The position numbers were made by a program, and so were the translations under genes. Below are positions 55,001 to 62,025 of a DNA stretch of 64,000 nucleotides, in pieces. How positions within the stretch are numbered: the stretch's first letter is position 1; each line of letters opens with the position of its first letter. Below the pieces are notes generated by a model. The model was not told the DNA's origin. It did not search any database and was given only the letters and a program-made list of their open reading frames with translations. Origin of the DNA: Streptomyces marokkonensis (GTDB taxonomy: Bacteria; Actinomycetota; Actinomycetes; Streptomycetales; Streptomycetaceae); contig NZ_VSKS01000004.1 of NCBI RefSeq assembly GCF_008312835.1, positions 310,001 through 374,000 of the forward strand, given 5' to 3'.

Positions 55001-56195
55001 CGGCCTGGTGCAGATGACCCGCAAGCGGGTCGGCCAGGGCCTGCTGGAGTCGTTCTCGGAGACCTGCGTCCACTGCAACGGGCGCGGTGTCATCGTGCAC
55101 CTGGACCAGCCGGCCGCCGCCGGCGGTGGCGGCAAGCGCAGGAAGCGGGCGCGGGCCGGCGCGGCGGAGCTGCCGCACGAGCACGAGGCCGCCGCGGGCG
55201 TCGAGACGGCCGAGCAGGAGGCGGAGGCGGAGTCGGTGGCCGAGGTCGCCGCCGAGGCCGCCGAGCCGGTCGCGCTTCCGGCACCGGAGTTCACTCCGGA
55301 CGAGGAGCTGTACAGCAGTGCCGCCGAGGCGGAGGCCGCGGCCACCCGTGGGCGTACCCGCCGCCGGGCGAGCCGGCGGGTGTCCGCTCCCGCGGGCGCC
55401 CCGAAGCGGGAGGCCGCCAAGGCCGACCGGCAGAAGGCCGAGGAGCCCGCGCGGGCCGGGGACGCCGTCGAGGCCCAGGCCCCGACGGCCCAGGACGTGA
55501 CGGCCGCCGATGAGGCCGCGCGTCCGGTGCAGCCGGAGTCGGCCGCCGAGGCGCTGGCCGAGCCCGCCGCCGTCGAGGACGCGGTGGTCCCGGAGCCGGC
55601 CGGCGAGGAGGCCGCCCCCAAGGGCCGCACGCGCCGCCGCGCCACCCGCAAGGTGTCCGCGCCGGCCGGTTCCCCGGCGGGAGCTCAGGCCGCGGTGGTG
55701 ACGGTCGCCGAGACCGCGAAGACGGAGGAGACGCCGAAGGCCGAGGAGGCCCCCGCCGAGGCAGCAGCCCCGGCGGAGCCCGAGGCCCCGGCCCGCCCGC
55801 GCCGCCGCGCGGTGCGCAAGCCGAGCACGTCCACCGCCTCCGAGGACACGGCCGTCGTGGTCGTCCCGTCGGCCCCCGCCGAGGAGCCGGCGCCTTCCGC
55901 GGAGCCCGCGGAGAAGCCTTCCGAGGAGCCCGTCGGCGAAGGCGCCGAGGAAGCCGCTCCGGCCAGGAAGACCGCCCGCAAGGCGGCCAAGAAGGCCACG
56001 GCGAAGAAGGCCGCCACCAAGAAGACGGCGACGGCCAAGAAGACCGCCGCCAAGAAGACGACGGCCAAGAAGGCGGCGAAGACCACCAAGACGGCCGCCG
56101 CCAAGACGACCGCGAAGAAGGCGGCGTCGAAGAAGACCGCGGCCGCGGAGCAGCAGCCGCCGTCCTCGGTCACGGCCGTGACCGACGAGGGCTGA
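52014..56195 (+). CDS. rne: Ribonuclease E/G family endoribonuclease, giant form
   Basis: 1393 residues. About 600 N-terminal residues are disordered, Ala/Glu/Pro-rich, with repeated basic cassettes ([27 protein letters not shown]). The catalytic core follows: S1 domain with YGDRTQIGVLEDGVLVEHYV and GNVYLGKVQNVLPSMEAAFI (about 625-680), then the DNase I-like part with VVVDVNTGKFTGQ (Asp about 915) and IIVIDFIDM (Asp about 961). The zinc-link is CVHCNGRG (about 1019). A C-terminal tail of about 350 residues again alternates RTRRRASRR cassettes with acidic spacers and ends in a histone-H1-like Lys/Ala run. It matures rRNA and decays mRNA. ATG 52014 is used. Confidence 0.95.
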   Translation: MLEPIEPTEGSEPNTPSDTLPPRRRRRAASRPAGPPAGTAGTTAETVAPAIPAAETADAPETPEPAGLVGDRESAAAKTETEAPAPRRRRAVRRAAAPAGAPASAEAAETVVPATPAPSGTTPAPEPAAVADSSEDAAPRRTRRRATRSVTSPTETTEAAVSTEAAVTTEAAVSTEAPEAAATVQADEATEDAAPRRTRRRATRTVTAAETADSAGKAAQTPAEPAEAPAAAESTETPETTEDTAPRRTRRRASRRASAPAGAPVTAETAEGDAGETAQAAPTAEEAPVTENDKQAEPPVEAPAAEAPEAGQAPADEAAPRRRRRVVRKAAAGFAEPARTARAAAAEEAEGSPKRPARPAVAVFQPPVFTEPRFQTPERAAAEAAAEVAEPVEPEEETEEFQEEQPAASRRRRRRRGAGDETEAAAPAAEAATEDEVEEAEEPADDQADADADADDQDENESAGSRRRRRRGGRRRRRGENAESDGEGGESGDEDADTEQLAAEQAAQDTEDTAEQAEEDAEDREDSGGSSSSRRRRRRRRRAGDSGGEGEPSTDDPERTVVKVREPRKAAEPSDEVQSIKGSTRLEAKKQRRREGREQGRRRVPIITEAEFLARREAVERVMVVRQYGDRTQIGVLEDGVLVEHYVNKEQATSYVGNVYLGKVQNVLPSMEAAFIDIGKGRNAVLYAGEVNFEALGMSGGPRRIESALKSGQSVLVQVTKDPIGHKGARLTSQVSLPGRYLVYVPEGSMTGISRKLPDTERARLKTILKKIVPEDAGVIVRTAAEGASEDELRRDVERLQAQWEEIKKKSKNGGSAPTLLYGEPDMTVRVVRDIFNEDFSKVVVSGDDAWETIHGYVSHVAPDLAGRLSKWTSEVDVFATYRIDEQLAKALDRKVWLPSGGSLVIDRTEAMVVVDVNTGKFTGQGGNLEETVTRNNLEAAEEIVRQLRLRDLGGIIVIDFIDMVLESNRDLVLRRLLECLGRDRTKHQVAEVTSLGLVQMTRKRVGQGLLESFSETCVHCNGRGVIVHLDQPAAAGGGGKRRKRARAGAAELPHEHEAAAGVETAEQEAEAESVAEVAAEAAEPVALPAPEFTPDEELYSSAAEAEAAATRGRTRRRASRRVSAPAGAPKREAAKADRQKAEEPARAGDAVEAQAPTAQDVTAADEAARPVQPESAAEALAEPAAVEDAVVPEPAGEEAAPKGRTRRRATRKVSAPAGSPAGAQAAVVTVAETAKTEETPKAEEAPAEAAAPAEPEAPARPRRRAVRKPSTSTASEDTAVVVVPSAPAEEPAPSAEPAEKPSEEPVGEGAEEAAPARKTARKAAKKATAKKAATKKTATAKKTAAKKTTAKKAAKTTKTAAAKTTAKKAASKKTAAAEQQPPSSVTAVTDEG

Positions 56196-56210
56196 GCGGG
56201 CGTCCACCCT

Positions 56211-56243
56211 GTGTGGTCCTGTCCCTTGCGGACAGGACCACAC
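56211..56243 (+). terminator. rne terminator
   Basis: GTGTGGTCCTGTCC / GGACAGGACCACAC, a 14-bp perfect stem with a 5-nt loop and a short following TTT, 15 nt after the rne stop. Confidence 0.9.
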
Positions 56244-56356
56244 CCTTTCCCAGGGCTGCGCCCACCGCGTGCGGACGCGCCCTTCACACAGTTCTGCCGC
56301 CGAGATGACACCTCCCCGACTCGGTCGGACCCGGGGAACGTAAGGAGAAACCCGCG

Positions 56357-57109
56357 ATGATAGGCCTCGTGCTTGCGGCCGGCGCCGGACGCCGTCTGCG
56401 CCCCTACACCGATACGCTTCCCAAGGCGCTGGTGCCGGTGGGCGCCGAGGGCGACCCGGACGCGGTGACGGTCCTGGACCTGACCCTCGCCAACTTCGCC
56501 GAGGTCGGGCTGACCGAGGCCGGGATCATCGTCGGGTACCGCAAGGAGGCCGTGTACGAGCGCAAGGCGGCCCTGGAGCAGAAGTACGGCGTGCGGCTCA
56601 CGCTCATCGACAACGACAAGGCCGAGGAGTGGAACAACGCCTACTCGCTGTGGTGCGGCCGTGACGCCCTCAAGGACGGTGTGATCCTGGCCAACGGCGA
56701 CACCGTGCACCCGGTCTCGGTGGAGAAGACGCTGCTGGCCGCGCGCGGCGACGGCAAGCGGATCATCCTCGCGCTCGACACGGTGAAGAAGCTCGCCGAC
56801 GAGGAGATGAAGGTCGTCGTCGACCCGGACAGGGGGATGACGCGGATCACCAAGCTGATGGACCCGGCCGAGGCGAGCGGTGAGTACATCGGTGTCACGC
56901 TCATCGAGGGCGAGGCGGCCGGGGAGCTGGCCGACGCGCTGAGGGCGACCTTTGAGCGGGACCCGCAGCTGTACTACGAGGACGGCTACCAGGAGCTGGT
57001 GAACCGCGGTTTCCGGATCGACGTGGCGCCGATCGGTGACGTCGCGTGGGTCGAGATCGACAACCACGACGACCTCGCCCGCGGACGGGAGATCGCGTGC
57101 CAGTACTGA
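56357..57109 (+). CDS. Sugar/alditol-phosphate nucleotidyltransferase
   Basis: A 250-residue NTP-transferase of the LicC/phosphocholine cytidylyltransferase-like group. MIGLVLAAGAGRRLRPYTDT has the pyrophosphorylase signature, and LPKALVPVG carries the conserved Lys. DKAEEWNNAYSLWCG is characteristic of the LicC-type subgroup, and ILANGDTVH supplies the metal-binding Asp. It would activate a phosphorylated alcohol or sugar with CTP. ATG 56357 has AAGGAG about 9 nt upstream. Its last 13 nt overlap the dehydrogenase gene, so the products very likely work in sequence: polyol phosphate, then CDP-polyol. Confidence 0.85.
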   Translation: MIGLVLAAGAGRRLRPYTDTLPKALVPVGAEGDPDAVTVLDLTLANFAEVGLTEAGIIVGYRKEAVYERKAALEQKYGVRLTLIDNDKAEEWNNAYSLWCGRDALKDGVILANGDTVHPVSVEKTLLAARGDGKRIILALDTVKKLADEEMKVVVDPDRGMTRITKLMDPAEASGEYIGVTLIEGEAAGELADALRATFERDPQLYYEDGYQELVNRGFRIDVAPIGDVAWVEIDNHDDLARGREIACQY

Positions 57110-58158
57110 CCCGGCTCATCCCCTCGCCGGTCGTCGTGGACATCCGCCCGGGTGCCCTCGACGACCTGGCGAGCGTCCTCGCCGACCAGCGCATCTCCCA
57201 GTCGGGCAGGCTCGCCATCGCCGTCAGCGGCGGTTCCGGCGCCCGGCTGCGCGAACGGCTGTCGCCGACCCTGCCGGGGGCCGACTGGTTCGAGGTCGGC
57301 GGCGGCACCATCGACGACGCGGTCCGGCTCGCCGACAAGATGAAGTCCGGCCGCTACGACGCGGTCGTCGGACTCGGCGGCGGCAAGGTCATCGACTGCG
57401 CGAAGTACTCCGCGGCACGCATCGGACTGCCCATGGTCGCCGTGGCCACCAACCTCTCCCACGACGGCATCTGCTCGCCGGTCTCCATCCTGGACAACGA
57501 CGCCGGCCGCGGCTCGTACGGCGTGCCCACGCCCATCGCGCTGCTCATCGACCTCGCGGTGATACGCGAGGCGCCGATCCGGTTCGTGCGCTCGGGCATC
57601 GGGGACGCGCTGTCCAACATCTCCGCGGTCGCCGACTGGGAGCTGTCCCACCGCGTCAACGGCGAGAAGGTCGACGGGCTCGCCGCGGCGATGGCGCGTC
57701 AGGCCGGGGAGGCCGTGCTGCGCCACCCCGGGGGCTGCGGCGACGACGGCTTCCTGACCGTGCTGTCCGAGGGCCTGGTGCTGTCGGGCATCGCCATGTC
57801 GATCGCGGGGCACACCCGGCCCTCCTCGGGGGCCTGCCACGAGATCAGCCACGCGATCGACCTGCTGTACCCCGGGCGTGCCGCCAGCCACGGCGAGCAG
57901 GTCGGGATCGGTGCGGCGTTCGCCATGCATCTGCGGGGCGACCGGGAGAGCTCCCGGGTCATGGCCGACGCGCTGCGCCGGCACGGCCTCCCGGTCGTGG
58001 CGCGGGAGATCGGCTTCAGCGACGAGGAGTTCGTCCGCGCTGTGGAGTTCGCCCCGGAGACCCGTCCGGGCCGCTACACGATCCTGGAGCACCTGGACCT
58101 GTCGCCGGAGCAGATCAAGGACGCCTACACGGACTACGTCGCGTCGGTCACGGACTGA
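57097..58158 (+). CDS. Glycerol-1-phosphate-dehydrogenase-like (AraM/EgsA) enzyme
   Basis: A 353-residue member of the iron/zinc-dependent alcohol dehydrogenase superfamily. AVVGLGGGKVIDCAKYSA (about 89-106) is the NAD(P)-binding GGGxxxD motif. ATNLSHDGICSPVSI matches the substrate loop of sn-glycerol-1-phosphate dehydrogenases. Metal ligands are expected from DALSN, SGACHEISHAIDLL (His) and SHGEQVGIG (His). The likely reaction is reduction of dihydroxyacetone phosphate to a glycerol phosphate; stereochemistry is uncertain. GTG 57097 overlaps the nucleotidyltransferase by 13 nt. A CDP-alcohol transferase often follows such pairs but is not present here. Confidence 0.82.
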   Translation: MPVLTRLIPSPVVVDIRPGALDDLASVLADQRISQSGRLAIAVSGGSGARLRERLSPTLPGADWFEVGGGTIDDAVRLADKMKSGRYDAVVGLGGGKVIDCAKYSAARIGLPMVAVATNLSHDGICSPVSILDNDAGRGSYGVPTPIALLIDLAVIREAPIRFVRSGIGDALSNISAVADWELSHRVNGEKVDGLAAAMARQAGEAVLRHPGGCGDDGFLTVLSEGLVLSGIAMSIAGHTRPSSGACHEISHAIDLLYPGRAASHGEQVGIGAAFAMHLRGDRESSRVMADALRRHGLPVVAREIGFSDEEFVRAVEFAPETRPGRYTILEHLDLSPEQIKDAYTDYVASVTD

Positions 58159-58352
58159 GGAAGGGGGTCCGGTTTGACCCTCGTGGGCCGGGCCCCGTAA
58201 CCTTGACCGTCGGCGTGTCCATCTGGACCGCCACATTCCCGTAAACCTCTTCCTCCCGGACGCGGGCCGCGACCGGGAGAGGTCGTCCGCGTCTGTGCGT
58301 GGGCGGCTGGCCTGCGGGGGTGCCGTTCTTCGAGTGAGAGAGTGAGATCCGC

Positions 58353-58673
58353 GTGTACGCCATCGTGCGCAGCGGTGGTCGCCAGCACAAGGTTGCTGTC
58401 GGCGACATCGTCGAGGTTGACAAGATTTCCACCGCCAAGGTCGGCGACACGGTCGAGCTCTCGACCCTGCTCGTGGTCGACGGCGACGCCGTGACCAGCG
58501 ACCCGTGGGTCCTGGCCGGCATCAAGGTCCAGGCCGAGGTCGTGGACCACCACAAGGGCCAGAAGATCGACATTCTGCGCTACAAGAACAAGACCGGCTA
58601 CCGCCGTCGTCAGGGCCACCGCCAGCAGTACACGGCGATCAAGGTCACTGAGATCCCCGCGGCTGCGAAGTAA
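58353..58673 (+). CDS. rplU: 50S ribosomal protein L21
   Basis: 106 residues, full length. [20 protein letters not shown] and the C-terminal basic [20 protein letters not shown] are the L21 signatures. It binds 23S rRNA. GTG 58353 follows GAGAGAGTGAGATCC. rpmA begins 14 nt after the stop, giving the standard rplU-rpmA operon. The 194-nt upstream gap presumably holds its promoter; I do not recognise a known L21 leader. Confidence 0.97.
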   Translation: MYAIVRSGGRQHKVAVGDIVEVDKISTAKVGDTVELSTLLVVDGDAVTSDPWVLAGIKVQAEVVDHHKGQKIDILRYKNKTGYRRRQGHRQQYTAIKVTEIPAAAK

Positions 58674-58687
58674 GGGACTGAGGAGAG

Positions 58688-58942
58688 ATGGCACACAAGA
58701 AGGGCGCATCGTCCACCCGCAACGGTCGTGACTCCAACGCTCAGCGCCTCGGCGTGAAGCGCTTCGGCGGTCAGGTCGTCAACGCGGGCGAGATCCTGGT
58801 CCGCCAGCGCGGCACCCACTTCCACCCGGGCGCCGGCGTCGGCCGTGGCGGCGACGACACCCTGTTCGCGCTGCAGGCCGGTTCGGTGCAGTTCGGCACC
58901 AGCCGTGGCCGCAAGGTCGTGAACATCGTTCCGGTCGCCTGA
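58688..58942 (+). CDS. rpmA: 50S ribosomal protein L27
   Basis: 84 residues, full length. [20 protein letters not shown] is the conserved N-terminus that reaches the peptidyl-transferase centre, and [20 protein letters not shown] completes the family signature. There is no N-terminal cleavage extension of the staphylococcal type. ATG 58688 follows GAGGAGAG. It is co-transcribed with rplU; a hairpin follows before obg. Confidence 0.98.
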   Translation: MAHKKGASSTRNGRDSNAQRLGVKRFGGQVVNAGEILVRQRGTHFHPGAGVGRGGDDTLFALQAGSVQFGTSRGRKVVNIVPVA

Positions 58943-58970
58943 TCCAGGCCTTTCGACCGTACGTTTCGCG

Positions 58971-59013
58971 AGGCGGACCTCACTTCCCGGTCGGGAAGGC
59001 GGGTCCGCCTTTC
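58971..59013 (+). terminator. Hairpin between rpmA and obg
   Basis: AGGCGGACC pairs with GGTCCGCCT, enclosing a smaller CTTCCC/GGGAAG stem, then TT. It may be only partly effective, since obg is commonly transcribed with rplU-rpmA. Confidence 0.7.
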
Positions 59014-59080
59014 GCGTGTTACCCAAGAAGCACCCAAGTACGTACGCGCGTACGACCCACCGTCTCTGGAGGCACCCTTC

Positions 59081-60526
59081 ATGACCACCTTCGTGGACCG
59101 CGTCGAGCTGCATGTCGCCGCGGGTAACGGAGGTCACGGCTGTGCCTCCGTCCATCGCGAGAAGTTCAAGCCGCTCGGCGGGCCCGACGGCGGGAACGGC
59201 GGACGCGGCGGCGATGTGATCCTCACCGTCGACCAGTCCGTGACCACCCTGCTCGACTACCACCACTCGCCGCACCGCAAGGCCACCAACGGCAAGCCCG
59301 GCGAGGGCGGCAACCGGTCCGGCAAGGACGGGCAGGACCTGGTCCTCCCCGTGCCGGACGGCACCGTGGTGCTCGACAAGGCGGGCAACGTGCTCGCCGA
59401 CCTCGTCGGCCACGGCACCTCGTACGTCGCCGCCCAGGGCGGCCGCGGCGGACTCGGCAACGCCGCCCTCGCCTCCGCGCGGCGCAAGGCGCCCGGATTC
59501 GCGCTCCTCGGCGTGCCTGGGGACCTCCAGGACATCGTCCTGGAGCTCAAGACCGTCGCGGACGTGGCCCTCGTGGGGTATCCGAGCGCCGGCAAGTCGT
59601 CCCTGATCTCCGTGCTCAGCGCCGCCAAGCCGAAGATCGCCGACTACCCCTTCACCACGCTCGTGCCCAACCTCGGTGTCGTCACCGCCGGTTCGACCGT
59701 CTACACCATCGCCGACGTGCCGGGGCTGATCCCGGGCGCCAGCCAGGGCAAGGGACTGGGCCTGGAGTTCCTGCGTCACGTCGAGCGGTGCAGCGTGCTG
59801 GTGCACGTGCTGGACACCGCCACCCTGGAGTCCGAGCGCGACCCCGTCTCCGACCTCGACATCATCGAGGAGGAGCTGCGGCAGTACGGCGGTCTCGACA
59901 ACCGGCCGCGGATCGTCGTCCTCAACAAGATCGACGTGCCGGACGGCAAGGACCTCGCCGAGATGGTGCGCCCGGACCTCGAGGAGCGCGGCTACCGCGT
60001 CTACGAGGTGTCGGCCGTCGCCCACACCGGGCTGCGCGAGCTGTCCTTCGCCCTGGCCGAGCTGGTGGCCGCGTCGCGCGCCGCCAAGCCGAAGGAGGAG
60101 GCGACCCGGATCGTCATCCGGCCCAAGGCCGTGGACGACGCCGGTTTCACCGTCACCCGCGAGGAGACCGGCGGGGAGCCGCTGTTCCGGGTGCGTGGCG
60201 AGAAGCCCGAACGCTGGGTCCGCCAGACCGACTTCAACAACGACGAGGCCGTCGGTTACCTCGCCGACCGGCTCAACCGCCTCGGTGTCGAGGAGGAGCT
60301 GATGAAGGCCGGTGCCCGCACCGGCGACGGCGTGGCCATCGGGCCCGAGGACAACGCCGTCGTCTTCGACTGGGAGCCGACCGTCACCGCCGGTGCGGAG
60401 ATGCTCGGCCGCCGCGGTGAGGACCACCGCTTCGAGGCGCCCCGACCGGCCGCGCAGCGGCGGCGCGACCGCCAGGCCGAGCGGGACGAGTCCGAGCGCG
60501 AGTACGACGACTTCGAGCCGTTCTAG
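59081..60526 (+). CDS. obg: GTPase Obg/CgtA
   Basis: 481 residues. The Gly-rich Obg fold (about 1-160) has [32 protein letters not shown] and GGRGGLGN. The G domain has [13 protein letters not shown] (G1, about 164-176), PFTTL (G2), [10 protein letters not shown] (G3) and NKID (G4). A C-terminal OCT domain ends in an acidic tail. It acts in large-subunit assembly and, in Streptomyces, in the onset of aerial growth. ATG 59081 follows CTGGAGGCACCCTTC. A 15-bp terminator closes the unit. Confidence 0.97.
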   Translation: MTTFVDRVELHVAAGNGGHGCASVHREKFKPLGGPDGGNGGRGGDVILTVDQSVTTLLDYHHSPHRKATNGKPGEGGNRSGKDGQDLVLPVPDGTVVLDKAGNVLADLVGHGTSYVAAQGGRGGLGNAALASARRKAPGFALLGVPGDLQDIVLELKTVADVALVGYPSAGKSSLISVLSAAKPKIADYPFTTLVPNLGVVTAGSTVYTIADVPGLIPGASQGKGLGLEFLRHVERCSVLVHVLDTATLESERDPVSDLDIIEEELRQYGGLDNRPRIVVLNKIDVPDGKDLAEMVRPDLEERGYRVYEVSAVAHTGLRELSFALAELVAASRAAKPKEEATRIVIRPKAVDDAGFTVTREETGGEPLFRVRGEKPERWVRQTDFNNDEAVGYLADRLNRLGVEEELMKAGARTGDGVAIGPEDNAVVFDWEPTVTAGAEMLGRRGEDHRFEAPRPAAQRRRDRQAERDESEREYDDFEPF

Positions 60527-60544
60527 ACCGGCGGACGCCTTGAG

Positions 60545-60589
60545 AGGCGGTGCCCCGGGCCGAGCCACGTGCCGCCCGGGGCACCGCCT
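60545..60589 (+). terminator. obg terminator
   Basis: AGGCGGTGCCCCGGG / CCCGGGGCACCGCCT, 15 bp with a 15-nt loop, then TTTT, 18 nt after the obg stop. Confidence 0.88.
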
Positions 60590-60770
60590 TTTCCTGTCGT
60601 GAGCAGGGAATGTGGCGGAGCGTCAGCTGTTACAAGACCTTGCTCTGGCTGACGGGTCGTCGACATGGGACGGGTGACATCGGGAGCTACGGTGACATGT
60701 ACCGACGAGGCCCGCACCCCGACCAGTGCGGAACCTCGACAGGCGAAGGAACGCCGCTCATGGGGGACGC

Positions 60771-61895
60771 ATGGACATCGAGCCCGCACACCGGCCCACC
60801 GTCTCGGTGGTCATTCCGGTCTACAACGCGGGTGACCATCTCGCGGAATGCCTGCGGTCCGTCGCGGACCAGTCCATAGGATTCGAGAACCTCGAGATCG
60901 TCGCCGTGGACGATGCCTCCACGGACGGCAGCGGAGCGTTACTCGACGCCTGGGCCGCACGTCACCCCGGGCGGGTCAGAGTCGTACGGCTCGAGGAGAA
61001 CTCCGGCGCCCCGGGCGGCCCGCGCAACCGGGGCATCGACCTGGCCACCGGCGAGTTCCTGTTCTTCGCGGACCCCGACGACTACCTGGGCACCGAGGCG
61101 CTGGAGCGGATGGTGGGGGCCGCCCGGCGCAACGACTCGGACGTGGTGCTCGGACGCATCCGGGGGGTGGGCCGCAAGGCGCCGGTCACACCGTTCCGCA
61201 GGAACGTCGACGGCGGAGACCTCTTCTCCTGCAAGGCCGTCTGGTCCCTGACCGCGCACAAACTGTTCCGGCGCTCCCTCGTCACGGAGCACCGGCTGCG
61301 CTTCGCCGAGGGAGTCAGGCTGGCCGAGGAGCAGATGTTCGTCGTCCCGGCCTGTCTGCACGCCCGGTCGGTCTCCGTCGTGGCCGACTACGACTGCTAC
61401 TACCTGGTCCACCGGGACGGCTACGCGCACCTGACGCGGGAAGTCCCCGACCCCGGCCCCTTCTACGCCAACGTGCGCGACGTACTGGACGTGGTGGTGG
61501 CACACGTCCCGCCCGGCAGCCGCCGCAACAGCCTGCTGTACCGCTGGCTCACGCTGGAGATACTCGGCCGTTTCAAGGAGCCCTTCGCCGCGTTGCCGGA
61601 GGAGACCCGCGTGCGGCACGTGGAGCTCGCCGGGCAGCTGCTGCGCGAGTACGTCCCACAGGAACTCGTGGCCGAGCTCCCGGCGCTCTCCCGGCTGCGC
61701 TGCCTGCTGCTGACCGAGGGGCTGGTGGAGGAACTCACCGGCCTGTGCGCGCTGGTGCCGCGGCCGAAGCCCGTGCCGGAGAACACCTCCCACAAGCCGG
61801 TTCCGCACCCGCGCAGGCGTCTGCGGGGCCGCATCCGCGCACTGTCCGCCGCGCTGGCCGGCCGCGCGCGTCCGGCCGGGAAATCCGGGCACTGA
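60771..61895 (+). CDS. Family 2 glycosyltransferase
   Basis: 374 residues. A GT-A fold opens with PTVSVVIPVYNAGDHLAECL (about 8-27). VDDASTDGS and FFADPDDYLG (about 101) give the nucleotide-sugar DxD-type motif, and EEQMFVVPA is the usual catalytic-base region. The C-terminal 150 residues are helical, ending in a basic tail (HPRRRLRGRIRALS). There are no membrane helices, so it is a cytoplasmic enzyme making a sugar polymer or primer. ATG 60771 (MDIEPAHRP) is chosen because homology starts soon after and GGGGGA precedes it. It converges with the glycerophosphotransferase-like gene, which suggests a shared wall-polymer role. Confidence 0.87.
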   Translation: MDIEPAHRPTVSVVIPVYNAGDHLAECLRSVADQSIGFENLEIVAVDDASTDGSGALLDAWAARHPGRVRVVRLEENSGAPGGPRNRGIDLATGEFLFFADPDDYLGTEALERMVGAARRNDSDVVLGRIRGVGRKAPVTPFRRNVDGGDLFSCKAVWSLTAHKLFRRSLVTEHRLRFAEGVRLAEEQMFVVPACLHARSVSVVADYDCYYLVHRDGYAHLTREVPDPGPFYANVRDVLDVVVAHVPPGSRRNSLLYRWLTLEILGRFKEPFAALPEETRVRHVELAGQLLREYVPQELVAELPALSRLRCLLLTEGLVEELTGLCALVPRPKPVPENTSHKPVPHPRRRLRGRIRALSAALAGRARPAGKSGH

Positions 61896-61942
61896 CCCGG
61901 GCGGGGCCCGGGAGACGGGCGAAGCCCCAAAGGCGGGCGGGG

Positions 61943-61984
61943 AAAGGGCGACGGCCGGGCGGAACCGCCCGGCCGTCGCCCTTT
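61943..61984. terminator. Very strong 20-bp hairpin
   Basis: 61943-61962 (AAAGGGCGACGGCCGGGCGG) and 61965-61984 are perfect complements with only AA between. It is placed between the two convergent genes. Confidence 0.92.
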
Positions 61985-61985
61985 G

Positions 61986-62018
61986 CGCCGCCCGGGAACC
62001 ACCGGTCCCCGGGCGGCG
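61986..62018. terminator. Second hairpin for the minus-strand gene
   Basis: CGCCGCCCGGG / CCCGGGCGGCG, 11 bp with an 11-nt loop, directly after the stop of the gene at 62026 on its strand. Confidence 0.7.
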
Positions 62019-62025
62019 GACCCGC

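Noticed and set aside
51279-56243. 1654-codon open frame on the minus strand opposite rne
   Set aside because: Composition is almost pure Gly/Leu/Arg and mirrors the Ala/Glu-rich disordered tails of RNase E; no domain is visible.
58159-58352. Ribosomal-protein leader before rplU
   Set aside because: No structure matching a known L21 leader could be recognised by eye.
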